Shown here in pieces: positions 7,925 to 16,039 of a stretch of 64,000 nucleotides of DNA (its first letter is position 1; each line of letters starts with the position of its first letter). The position numbers were made by a program, and so were the translations under genes. The DNA lies in the NCBI GenBank assembly GCA_023248545.1, contig JAHFEF010000001.1, forward strand, positions 62,001-126,000. The letters run 5' to 3'. The DNA is from Myxococcales bacterium (GTDB lineage Bacteria > Myxococcota > UBA727 > JABDBI01). The notes under the pieces were generated by a model. The model was given only the letters and a program-made list of their open reading frames with translations. It had not been told where the DNA came from and ran no database searches.

Positions 7925-8488
7925 ATGTCTCAGTATGCAAAGCTTTCTTTCTTGATGATCCTGTTGCTCGGTATACCCAACCTGGCCAAGGCCGGCGGCC
8001 CAGGTTGGCAGATAGCGGTCATTACCACTTGTGCTGCGGGTATCACGGCGTTGAATGCTGTGACAGCGGCTTACTCATACAAAGCCCGAGAAGTAATTTT
8101 AAGAGAGGATCCTAACAGTGCGCAAACGCCTCATGTTGAGCGGAGCTTGATGGGTAGTACAGCGGCTTATGGAATTTCAGCGGCTTCTATGGCAGTGGCA
8201 ATGGTTGCGGGGGGCCCCTTCGGATATATCGGAGCTGCTGTCGCGACGGGCTTTTCGGTGGCAGCTTCTGGGGCTTCAGTTTCTGGCATTGTGACGAGTT
8301 CCAGCGCATTTGGGATCGAAGACGAGCACCGTTATGGGCCGGACTCTAAAAAAGGCACTGCCAATTCGGAGTTTCCTGTTGTATTGGGCACTAGCGTTGG
8401 GAGTTTGGTTGCGAATGTTGCTATGACAGGGGTTTATTATGGGTTAACGATGGCGCGAATTATTCAAAGGTCAAGCGCAGGATCATGA
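7925..8488 (+). CDS. Exported/membrane protein, tandem paralogue 1
   Basis: A 187-residue protein with signal peptide MSQYAKLSFLMILLLGIPNLAKA and two or three later hydrophobic, Ala/Gly/Ser-rich segments. I do not recognise the family. It shares a block with the next gene (AAYS, then AR..IL, then HVERSLMG.T), so the two arose by tandem duplication. Its stop overlaps the next start (ATGA). Location is probably inner membrane or periplasm. The divergent neighbour is yidD. Confidence 0.6.
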   Translation: MSQYAKLSFLMILLLGIPNLAKAGGPGWQIAVITTCAAGITALNAVTAAYSYKAREVILREDPNSAQTPHVERSLMGSTAAYGISAASMAVAMVAGGPFGYIGAAVATGFSVAASGASVSGIVTSSSAFGIEDEHRYGPDSKKGTANSEFPVVLGTSVGSLVANVAMTGVYYGLTMARIIQRSSAGS

Positions 8489-9066
8489 TGTCTAGAGTTT
8501 TGTTGATTCTATTTTTGGTTTCCAGTCAGCCAGTCTCGGCGTGCCGTCAGTTCGTAGGACTTTTAACGGCTGTTGCTGCGCCGACGCTGAGTTCTGTCGC
8601 TGCGGCTTACTCGCATCTAGCTCGCCGGGATATTCTGGCCATAGAGTTTCCTTCTAGCAGTGCAGCTCATGTTGAAAGATGCCTCATGGGCAATACAGTT
8701 TTGTTTGCGACGTCCGCAATTCTGACGCTATCCATGCCACCGATTGCCAGTGCCATGAAAGGGGGGCCTCAAAGGCCGCTGGAGGCCATTTCTAAGGTAG
8801 CTCGGTGGATGGTGATTCCAGAACTCGTGACCAGCGGCGTAGCTTTTGGGCTCGGAATTGGGCAGCCCATGGCCACCAACGGAACCAATACAACCGATGA
8901 TTACAAAAAAAATCTGCGCGTCTCATTTGGGACAAGCCTGGGGGCTGTCGTGGCAATTTTATGGACAGCAGCTGTGCATTTGCAGGTTGTGAATAATTAT
9001 CAACCGAGGCGTACGGCCTTGATGGGGCCACTGCAGAGCCTTGGCTCGCAAGAGTCACTGCCTTGA
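8485..9066 (+). CDS. Exported/membrane protein, tandem paralogue 2
   Basis: A 193-residue protein with signal peptide MMSRVLLILFLVSSQPVSA. It shows the same AAYSHLARRDIL and HVERCLMGNT block as its upstream paralogue, then hydrophobic stretches near residues 75-90 and 155-170. The C-terminal 25 residues are polar. Function unknown. The start overlaps the upstream stop by 4 bases, so both proteins are probably made in step. aspS begins 31 bases downstream. Confidence 0.6.
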   Translation: MMSRVLLILFLVSSQPVSACRQFVGLLTAVAAPTLSSVAAAYSHLARRDILAIEFPSSSAAHVERCLMGNTVLFATSAILTLSMPPIASAMKGGPQRPLEAISKVARWMVIPELVTSGVAFGLGIGQPMATNGTNTTDDYKKNLRVSFGTSLGAVVAILWTAAVHLQVVNNYQPRRTALMGPLQSLGSQESLP

Positions 9067-9097
9067 AAAAAGGCCAGTAATCAACTAGGTATCACAG

Positions 9098-10900
9098 ATG
9101 TCTGAATTTCTCACCCAGCACCCCAGAACACACACCTGTGACGTCCTCACCCTCGAAAACTTAGATCAAGAAGTCGTCTTGATGGGCTGGGTGCAGTCTG
9201 TGCGCGATCATGGGGGGCGACGCTTTGTCGACTTGCGTGATCGCTATGGCTTGACCCAGATTGTTTTTAAGCCAGAAACCAGTGCGAGCATGCATGCATT
9301 GGCTCATGAGTTGCGCTCCGAATGGTGCATCGCTGTGCGGGGTCTCGTCGAGGATCGAAGCCTCAACGGCGGTTCACCCAACCCTCGGCTCAAAACAGGC
9401 CAAATCGAAGTAGACGCAAGACAACTCGAGATATTTAGTCAGTCTGAAACACCGCCGTTTTTGATTGAAAATCAAATAGACACGGGTGAAGACAAGCGCC
9501 TGGCACATCGGGTTCTCGATTTGCGACGTCCTAGTTTGCAGGCGAATTTTAAGCTCAGACACGATGTCATGCAGGCGACTCGAAAATATTTTGACGAAAA
9601 TAATTTTCTAGAGCTTGAAACACCGGTGTTGGTCAAATACACGCCGGGCGGTGCGCGTAATTTTCTAGTGCCGAGCCGGCATCAACCCAAAAGCTTTTTT
9701 GCGCTTGCTGAAAGCCCTCAACTATTCAAACAAATGTTCATGATGGCTGGGATGGATCGCTATTTTCAGATCGTGAAATGCTTTCGAGACGAAGACTTGC
9801 GGGGTGACCGACAACCTGAATTTACTCAAATCGATGTCGAGATGAGCTTTGTAGACGAGCGCCAAGTTCAAACCATGGCCGAAGGCTTATTGAAAAGTAT
9901 TTTCAAAAAATCTATTGGCGTCGAGCTCAAAGCACCTTTTCAACGCATGACTTACCAAGAAGCCATGGCCCGTTTTGGGAGCGATAAGCCCGATATCCGA
10001 TTTGGGCTGGAGCATACTGATCTCACTGAGTTGCTTCGAAATTTGAAGGGCGCCGGGGTGCCCTTGTTTGAACAAACATTGGCCAAGCACGGCATGATCA
10101 AAGCCATGCGTGTACCCAAAGCCTGTGAGCTTTCTCGAACCGAAGTCGATAAGCTGGAAGATTTGGTCAAACAACTGGGTGGTTTTGGGCTTGGGCGCGC
10201 CAAAGTGGCTGAGCAGGGCAAGGCTTGGACACAGTCGCCGTTTGCGAAAGTGATCACTCCGGAGGGTTTGGTGCAAATTAATCAAGCTTGTGGGGCAGAA
10301 GACGGCGATTTAATTTTGTTCCAGATGGGCAAGCCGAAAATGGTCCACACAGTGTTGTCGGGTTTACGCACGAACTTAGGAGCTCGATTTGGCTTAATCC
10401 CCAAAAATTCTTGGGGGGTCTTATGGGTGACGGATTTCCCGTTGTTTGAGTATGACGAAGATCAAAAAACGCATTTGGCGGCGCATCACCCGTTTACATC
10501 GCCGCAGATTCAAGATCTAGAACACTTGAAATCAAACCCTGGAGTTTGCAAAGCCCGGGCGTATGATTTGGTGATCAACGGCAACGAAATTGGGGGTGGA
10601 TCGATTCGAATTCATGATTCTATCATCCAATCTAAAGTTTTCGACGCTTTGGGAATTTCGCCAGAAGACCAGCAAGCTAAGTTTGGATTTTTATTGGATG
10701 CGCTGAAATTTGGGCCGCCGCCGCACGGTGGAATTGCTTTTGGACTAGACAGATTGTGTATGCTGCTGGCCGGTGCGACGAGTATTCGCGATGTGATCGC
10801 ATTCCCGAAGAGCCAAAAGGGGACGGATTTACTCACACAAGCGCCTACGCCGGTCGACGACAAGCAGCTTCGCGAGTTGGGGATTATGGTGAGGCCTTGA
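9098..10900 (+). CDS. aspS: Aspartyl-tRNA synthetase, bacterial type
   Basis: A 600-residue class II synthetase. Seen are the N-terminal OB-fold anticodon domain (about 15-115), motif 2 (FRDEDLRGDRQPEF, TQIDVEMSF), the GAD insertion (about 290-420) and motif 3 (GIAFGLDRLCML). Residue His38 in VRDHGG corresponds, by my alignment from memory, to the His found in non-discriminating AspRS such as that of Pseudomonas aeruginosa; discriminating E. coli AspRS has Leu. The enzyme may therefore also charge tRNA-Asn for GatCAB amidation. The 3' end overlaps the convergent amine oxidase by 17 bases. Confidence 0.95.
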   Translation: MSEFLTQHPRTHTCDVLTLENLDQEVVLMGWVQSVRDHGGRRFVDLRDRYGLTQIVFKPETSASMHALAHELRSEWCIAVRGLVEDRSLNGGSPNPRLKTGQIEVDARQLEIFSQSETPPFLIENQIDTGEDKRLAHRVLDLRRPSLQANFKLRHDVMQATRKYFDENNFLELETPVLVKYTPGGARNFLVPSRHQPKSFFALAESPQLFKQMFMMAGMDRYFQIVKCFRDEDLRGDRQPEFTQIDVEMSFVDERQVQTMAEGLLKSIFKKSIGVELKAPFQRMTYQEAMARFGSDKPDIRFGLEHTDLTELLRNLKGAGVPLFEQTLAKHGMIKAMRVPKACELSRTEVDKLEDLVKQLGGFGLGRAKVAEQGKAWTQSPFAKVITPEGLVQINQACGAEDGDLILFQMGKPKMVHTVLSGLRTNLGARFGLIPKNSWGVLWVTDFPLFEYDEDQKTHLAAHHPFTSPQIQDLEHLKSNPGVCKARAYDLVINGNEIGGGSIRIHDSIIQSKVFDALGISPEDQQAKFGFLLDALKFGPPPHGGIAFGLDRLCMLLAGATSIRDVIAFPKSQKGTDLLTQAPTPVDDKQLRELGIMVRP

Positions 10901-12323
10901 TGTTGAACCCGTAGTTGGCATTGAGCGTATTGATGGAAGATTTGTAGGCAGCTTCGCTCCAACCAGAGCGCTTGATATAGTAGGAGTCGCCGAGCAAAGA
11001 AACATCTTCGCCCTCTAAGGGTGCTTTGGCCCATTCGGCGACTTGTTGGTTGGTAAAGTGTGTTCCAGCTTTCAAGTAATACCAACCGGCTGGCCAGATC
11101 TGTACCACAGTTGTTGTAGGTTCTGGAATATCAGCTTTGGGGAACAAATAATGTAGCCCGCGCATGATTTCTCGTTCGACGGATTTTAAACCTTGGCGTT
11201 TGTACGTGTTCTCCCAGAACTGAGTGCAGCGCATGTCGTCGTCGTAGACGCTTCGCATGACATTTTGCTGAACAGCATAAGGGTTAATGGGGATTTCAAG
11301 GGCATTGATACAGCTTTCGGTGGTCCAGGCTCGGCGGACATCTTTGCCGTTATAGCCTGAGTGAAGCCACCAGGGGAAAGGCCATTTTTGGGCAACGGTG
11401 ACGACTTTGATGCCAAAAATATCTTGAAATTGAGGCTTCGCCTGGATCCTCGCTGCAATATCGCCGCCAATGAAGTGAAAAGAGCGTGCGTCAGCAGCAA
11501 TGACGAGGCGCTTCGCTGAAAAAGAATAATGCGGTGTATTCACTAAGTATTGGAACATGCCCACATGTTTTGAGATGGTTTGAGCGGGTTCTGACAGATA
11601 GATTTGTGTGCCCTGATTCTGAGCCAATTTCGCCATCTGTCGAATAAACGCCGACATGCCACCCACTGGGTAATAGGCATTGCAACAGGCACCTATTTCT
11701 TCATCTAAATAATCAAGATAAGATCGTGGATCGAGTGGTGTTTCAAATTCGGCTCGAAAGCGGGAGATATCACTTAAAAACTGGTGGGCTTGTGTCCCCA
11801 ATGTTGCGCGAATATAGGAACGTAAGTCGGGAAAATCTTGAGCGTGATTGCGTTCTGGCCCTAACCTCAGTTTGTTGTAAAAAGCATCTTCTGTGCCGTG
11901 GCCTGTCTGATTCACAAACTCTTTGGTGAGCAAGGGGTAGGCAGAGTTGTTGATATCGTCCGACCCGAATGCAAAAAATCCCCGAGCGCTGTTTAAGTCG
12001 TCTCGATAGGGAGCATATTCAAGTGTCACACCGATTTCCTGGGCGAGGGTTCGAAGATAGTTCTGTGACTCCATGACACGCAGAGCCCCCATGCCGTAGC
12101 GCCAGTCTGGGTGTTCTGGGTCTAATGCGACGTCGTAGAGCCGGCCGCCCAGCCTGTTTTCTTTTTCGATCAGGCAAATATTCGAATTTGGGCGTTTGGA
12201 TAACTGGTAGGCTGTGTGTAATCCGCCAGGTCCGCCGCCGATGACCAGGACATCGCAGTTGATATTCTGTTTGGCGGCATCGGCGTAGAAAGCGAGTAAC
12301 AGCGCAATAATTTTGAGAGCCAT
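10884..12323 (-). CDS. Exported flavin-containing amine oxidase/NAD(P)-binding protein
   Basis: A 479-residue FAD protein. An N-terminal signal peptide (MALKIIALLLAFYADA) is followed at residues 24-40 by the dinucleotide-binding motif VLVIGGGPGGLHTAYQL and then ENRLGGRLYD, the second FAD motif of the amine oxidase/protoporphyrinogen oxidase group. The C-terminus has SLLGDSYY and SGWSEAAYKSS, matching the usual FAD-covering GD and WxEGA region. It lies 6 bases downstream of the exported EutB-EutC fusion and should be cotranscribed with it. The substrate is unknown; a primary amine or amino acid is plausible from context. FAD enzymes with Sec-type signals are uncommon but known. Confidence 0.75.
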   Translation of the reverse strand: MALKIIALLLAFYADAAKQNINCDVLVIGGGPGGLHTAYQLSKRPNSNICLIEKENRLGGRLYDVALDPEHPDWRYGMGALRVMESQNYLRTLAQEIGVTLEYAPYRDDLNSARGFFAFGSDDINNSAYPLLTKEFVNQTGHGTEDAFYNKLRLGPERNHAQDFPDLRSYIRATLGTQAHQFLSDISRFRAEFETPLDPRSYLDYLDEEIGACCNAYYPVGGMSAFIRQMAKLAQNQGTQIYLSEPAQTISKHVGMFQYLVNTPHYSFSAKRLVIAADARSFHFIGGDIAARIQAKPQFQDIFGIKVVTVAQKWPFPWWLHSGYNGKDVRRAWTTESCINALEIPINPYAVQQNVMRSVYDDDMRCTQFWENTYKRQGLKSVEREIMRGLHYLFPKADIPEPTTTVVQIWPAGWYYLKAGTHFTNQQVAEWAKAPLEGEDVSLLGDSYYIKRSGWSEAAYKSSINTLNANYGFNIKASP

Positions 12324-12329
12324 AGGCTC

Positions 12330-14453
12330 TTATTGCGGGATTGTTGCAAGTTTGGTGAGGTTTCTAAGAAGCTCTACAGTTTGCCTCGCTGCTTCTTTTG
12401 GATCTAAGCTTGTATCGGAAATCCCGGAAATCAATTTGGCATGATTGTGATCAACCGTTCCAGGCTTGCTCCACATTTTGACTGTCGGTGAAACAATATA
12501 AGCCGAGAAAGTTTGATGGCCGTTGCCGGGACGCTCGCCGATAATATGAATCACAGCTTTTTGTTGAGAATCAGGGCCGCTTTTGTCAAATAAAATCTCG
12601 CCAACTTGATAGCCAGCCCGTACGCGGCCTCCAAGAATTATGAGATTTTCAGGCGCCGCGTGATAGCCGTTGCTATCTAAGACTCGGCGTAGTTCGATCA
12701 AATAGGGTTCTAAGTGTCCGGGGTCCATAATCGCATTGGCATTCAAGCCGTCTGATATAACAATCTGGACGTTGTATTGAGTCTGGCGCAGGGCTTTGAG
12801 CTGAGCTTCTGACTCTTTCGAGAGCTTCTCACCCGTGGGCGGATGTCCAATATAATCAGACCGATTTTTTGAAAGCGTTTTTAGAATTACGGAATTTGGG
12901 ATTGTTTTAATAAATTCAGGTGACATCTCAGTCCAGATGCTCTTTTTGGCGTCGTCATACAGTGCGTGAATTTGCTTGTCTAATTCGGGTTGACCCCTAT
13001 CGAGTGGGACACCTCGAGCTTGAATGGCCTGGGCGATTTTTTGGCCTTCGGCGTAGATCTCAGCCTGAGGTCGTTTGTCACCCTTATAAAATTTATATTG
13101 CGTATAGACCCAGACGGGGTCCCCAAAATGCTCATAGACTTTTATTTTGTTAAAAAACGCCTGCATGTCGTCGTTGATTTTATAGCCAAATTGATTTCGA
13201 ATTCTTACATGATCTCTAAAAGAAGTCGTTAGATAGCTCAGCATGGGGTCGTTTCGGGTGGGCAGTGCCATGAGATAAGCGGGGTTTGCAGGCATAATTT
13301 GATCCTGACACCATTCTAAATCATCGAGGGATACCGACATGTGCAGTGTGCTGCAGATATCGAGGCCAATTGTCAAGCCGTGCAATTTGCCCATGACAAT
13401 ATCTTCCAAACAAACTCGAACCAATTGCTCTTTGGTTTTAAAAATTTCAGGGCCAATAAATCCAGCGACGTCATTTAAAATCACCCAGGCTGTTTGGTGC
13501 TTCATGGCCCTGGCCAGGCCATATTTGCGGGACTCATGGACCACCATGTCAAAGCCGTGGCCGTGTTGATTGGTGAAATCGGCGCCTTGGCCTGTTTCCA
13601 AATAAAATCCGTGTTTTAAATTCTTGCGTTGTGTCGCATAGCGGATCATCTTTTGGGTAGAGATGCCGAAAGTTTTGTTAGCGTCTTCGACACCGCCAAT
13701 GCTTTGGAAAAACAAGTCTGTACTGCCGGGATGCGCTTGTTCGACGGCCTGTTGGACATCTACATGTGCGAGCACGCACCAGGCGAGAATATCTTGAAGC
13801 TTAAAAGTTTCGATAATATCTTTGAGCGTGCTTTCTACCCGGTACACCGACTCAGGCGTGCTATCGACGGGATTGTTGCCGAGCAAAACATCGCCGACTC
13901 CGTATGAGAAGCCATTGAAGACCTGCCATGCGATTTCTTCGGGATTATCTGTGGGAGAGTTGGGTTGAATGCGAGCACCCATGTAGCCCTTGGAGCCGAT
14001 TTTGCTGTCTGGCAGGGGATTAAATACCGTTTGACCGACTTTGATCAGCTCCTGGTTGCTCATGAGTTTGACGACACTGGCAATCACATCGCTGTCTAAG
14101 CCGGGCATGATTTGTTTGATTTTCTCTTCAGGCTGCGTCAGCAAGAAAGTCTTGAGTTCACCCAGGGTCCAGTTTTTGATGATTTGATAAGCTTTTGGGT
14201 CTGTATCTTGCCAAATCAGCGCTTGTTGCTCATCTCGATAGACGGGATGGTCATGAATATACGAGATTTTGATTTGGCTGAGGCGTTTTCTGGCACGCGT
14301 GCGCTCGGTGTTGTTTTTCGCAGCAACACCGACCGCAACATCACCTTCTTTGAATTCGTTGGCGTGGCCAAGCAATTGGGCGAGATCTTTTGGGGCTGCC
14401 AGGCCCGGAAACCCAACCAGAGCGATGAGCCAGAAAAAAGAGAATTTTGTCAT
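12330..14453 (-). CDS. Ethanolamine ammonia-lyase EutB-EutC fusion with signal peptide
   Basis: A 707-residue fusion of both subunits of the adenosylcobalamin enzyme that turns ethanolamine into acetaldehyde and ammonia. Residues about 20-475 are EutB. The substrate residues of the E. coli enzyme have counterparts Arg161 and Gln163 (ARIQPN), Asn194 (GNNPVD), Glu286 (LETGQG) and Asp365 (GLDICSTL). Residues about 555-707 are EutC, with VISDGLNANA, GRVRAGYQVGEIL and IIGERPGNG. Unlike cytosolic EutB it begins with a convincing signal peptide, MTKFSFFWLIALVGFPGLAA. No in-frame Met lies between the signal and the EutB core, so the start is hard to move. No eutA reactivase or cobalamin gene is nearby. 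Confidence 0.85.
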   Translation of the reverse strand: MTKFSFFWLIALVGFPGLAAPKDLAQLLGHANEFKEGDVAVGVAAKNNTERTRARKRLSQIKISYIHDHPVYRDEQQALIWQDTDPKAYQIIKNWTLGELKTFLLTQPEEKIKQIMPGLDSDVIASVVKLMSNQELIKVGQTVFNPLPDSKIGSKGYMGARIQPNSPTDNPEEIAWQVFNGFSYGVGDVLLGNNPVDSTPESVYRVESTLKDIIETFKLQDILAWCVLAHVDVQQAVEQAHPGSTDLFFQSIGGVEDANKTFGISTQKMIRYATQRKNLKHGFYLETGQGADFTNQHGHGFDMVVHESRKYGLARAMKHQTAWVILNDVAGFIGPEIFKTKEQLVRVCLEDIVMGKLHGLTIGLDICSTLHMSVSLDDLEWCQDQIMPANPAYLMALPTRNDPMLSYLTTSFRDHVRIRNQFGYKINDDMQAFFNKIKVYEHFGDPVWVYTQYKFYKGDKRPQAEIYAEGQKIAQAIQARGVPLDRGQPELDKQIHALYDDAKKSIWTEMSPEFIKTIPNSVILKTLSKNRSDYIGHPPTGEKLSKESEAQLKALRQTQYNVQIVISDGLNANAIMDPGHLEPYLIELRRVLDSNGYHAAPENLIILGGRVRAGYQVGEILFDKSGPDSQQKAVIHIIGERPGNGHQTFSAYIVSPTVKMWSKPGTVDHNHAKLISGISDTSLDPKEAARQTVELLRNLTKLATIPQ

Positions 14454-14499
14454 GCGCTCTGTCTAACAAATGAGCACAGTGGCAAAGTCCAGCAGGATT

Positions 14500-15225
14500 T
14501 TAAGCTTCGCTTGTAAAGACTTTTTGGACGTCATCGAGGTCTTCCAAGGCGTCTACAATATGCTGCAGGATGTCTGAATTTTCGGGTGACAATTCAATCG
14601 GGTTATCTGCCAGCATGCTAATTTCGGCCGAAGCAAATTGGATCTTATGCGCAGCCAGGGCATCTTGGAGGCCGTGCAGAGACTCGGGTGCACAGGTAAT
14701 CACAAAGCCTTCGGGTTCATCGACGAGTTCTTCCAGACCAGCTTCAAGACCCCATTCTAAAATTGGGTCTTCGGTAAGATTTTTATTCTCAGACTTGTCT
14801 AATAAAATTTGGCCCTTTTTCTGAAACCCGAAAGCGACTGAACCAGGTGTCCCCATATTGCCGCCATTTTTATTAAAAGCGGCGCGGACTTCTGCGTAAG
14901 TTCTGTTTCGGTTGTCGGTCAAACAAGAAACAATGACGGCGACGCCTGCGGGACCGTAGCCTTCATAGGTGAGTTCTTCGTAATCGGCACTGTCTTCTTT
15001 GCCGGCAGCTTTGGCCAGCGCGCGGTTAATTGGGTCTTTGGATAGATTATTGACCCGGGCATCGTCCAACGCTTTGCGCAGCCGTGGGTTTCCTGCAGGG
15101 TCAATGCCACCCAGCTTAGCAGCGACGGTGATTTCGCGGAGTATTTTGGTCCAGACTTTAGATTTTTTAGCGTCTGCTGCGCCCTTTTGGCGCTTGATCG
15201 TGGACCATTTACTATGACCTGACAT
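14500..15225 (-). CDS. yebC: YebC/PmpR family protein
   Basis: A 241-residue YebC/TACO1 protein: MSGHSKWSTIKRQKGAADAKK start, DARVNNLSKDPINRALAKAA, the acidic YEELTYEGYGPAGVA stretch, NRTYAEVRAAFNKNGG and GSVAFGF. Members were described as transcription regulators and more recently as translation factors relieving ribosome stalls. The start is at MSGHSKW; the frame is open 20 codons upstream but that part is not family-like. DNA directly upstream carries one copy of a 19-bp direct repeat whose other copy lies at 17.6 kb. Confidence 0.93.
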   Translation of the reverse strand: MSGHSKWSTIKRQKGAADAKKSKVWTKILREITVAAKLGGIDPAGNPRLRKALDDARVNNLSKDPINRALAKAAGKEDSADYEELTYEGYGPAGVAVIVSCLTDNRNRTYAEVRAAFNKNGGNMGTPGSVAFGFQKKGQILLDKSENKNLTEDPILEWGLEAGLEELVDEPEGFVITCAPESLHGLQDALAAHKIQFASAEISMLADNPIELSPENSDILQHIVDALEDLDDVQKVFTSEA

Positions 15226-15245
15226 GGCGTTCTCTATGACAGATG

Positions 15246-15264
15246 GAGCGAGACTTGAAAAGCG
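15246..15264 (+). repeat. 19-bp direct repeat, left copy
   Basis: GAGCGAGACTTGAAAAGCG occurs exactly here and again at 17612-17630 in the same orientation, and I found it nowhere else in the window. The two copies bracket about 2.35 kb containing the duplicated small exported genes, one exported protein gene and a palindromic element, as if flanking an inserted islet. Confidence 0.6.
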
Positions 15265-15369
15265 CCCAAATTCAACAGGAGTCACCTAACGCTTGAAGTT
15301 GGAGAAATTTGAGGTATGAGAGGATTGATTTTTAGACCATGACGACGGTTGTTTTCTGAGGAGTCATTT

Positions 15370-15660
15370 ATGAAAGTGGTATTGTTTTTGTTTTGTTTAC
15401 TCGCTTTTCAAGCAGATGCAGGTTACGATCAGGCTTATACTGTCGAACGCTTGCAAGGAATTCTCAATCAAGCGGCTGTACACTTTGGTAGCAACCCAAG
15501 AATGTTGCAGCTGCAGGTTGGTGGGGCTGTTATAAACAAAGAAAATGGACGATTGAAGGCGGAAGTATATGTGTGTTATAAAAATAATAAGCCGATTTAT
15601 AGTCAGGTGTCGGCTTTACTCAGTGGCAAGATTTTTTTAATAAAACCGTGTGAAAAGTAA
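15370..15660 (+). CDS. Small exported protein, copy 1
   Basis: A 96-residue protein: signal peptide MKVVLFLFCLLAFQADA, then about 78 residues with YTVERLQGILNQA and a C-terminal YSQVSALLSGKIFLIKPCEK. No family is recognised. The ATG at 15370 follows GAGGAGT. Copy 2 lies 48 bases downstream and is about 60% identical. The mature part has two cysteines (YVCYK, KPCEK), absent from copy 2, so the copies may differ in disulfide formation. Confidence 0.6.
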   Translation: MKVVLFLFCLLAFQADAGYDQAYTVERLQGILNQAAVHFGSNPRMLQLQVGGAVINKENGRLKAEVYVCYKNNKPIYSQVSALLSGKIFLIKPCEK

Positions 15661-15708
15661 AGATCCATTTTTAGACCATGACGACGGTTATTTTCTGAGG
15701 AGTCCTTG

Positions 15709-15996
15709 ATGAAAGTGGTATTATTTTTGTTTTGTTTGCTCGCTTTTCAGGCAGATGCAGGTAACGATCAGGCTTATACTGTCGAACGCTTGCGAGCAAT
15801 TTTCCGTCAAGCGTTTGTGCTCTTTGATAAAAATCCAAGAAGTCTGAAGCAGTATGTTAAAGGGGTTTTAATAAAAAAAGATATGTTTAATAAGCAATTG
15901 GAAGCGGAAGTATATGTGCTTGAAAATCAGCGGCGGATTTATAGTCAGGTGTTGGCTTTACTCAGTGGCAGGATTTTTTTAATAAAACCGGTGTGA
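15709..15996 (+). CDS. Small exported protein, copy 2 (altered C-terminus)
   Basis: A 95-residue paralogue of the preceding gene with the same signal peptide and the same leader and ribosome site. The last codons differ: an additional G (ACCGGTGTGA here versus ACCGTGTGA in copy 1) shifts the frame, so this copy ends in KPV while copy 1 ends in KPCEK. The middle third is diverged and more basic. Function unknown. It is convergent with the exported protein at 16040. Confidence 0.58.
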   Translation: MKVVLFLFCLLAFQADAGNDQAYTVERLRAIFRQAFVLFDKNPRSLKQYVKGVLIKKDMFNKQLEAEVYVLENQRRIYSQVLALLSGRIFLIKPV

Positions 15997-16039
15997 AAAG
16001 AAAGATCTGCCTCCCCCAAAACGGTTTTTTTGAACTGAC

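Larger units (their letters stand above)
15328..15996 (+). repeat. Tandem duplication of about 338 bp
   Basis: Two adjacent units start with TTTTTAGACCATGACGACGG (about 15329 and 15667) and each contains the same leader, ribosome site (TGAGGAGT) and a gene for a small exported protein. Leader, signal-peptide and 3' parts are nearly identical while the middle of the genes has diverged, so the duplication is not recent or the middle evolves faster. Confidence 0.75.

Noticed and set aside
10884-14453. Complete eut operon or microcompartment
   Set aside because: No shell protein, EutA, EutE, EutG or cobalamin adenosyltransferase genes are nearby; only the EutB-EutC fusion is found.
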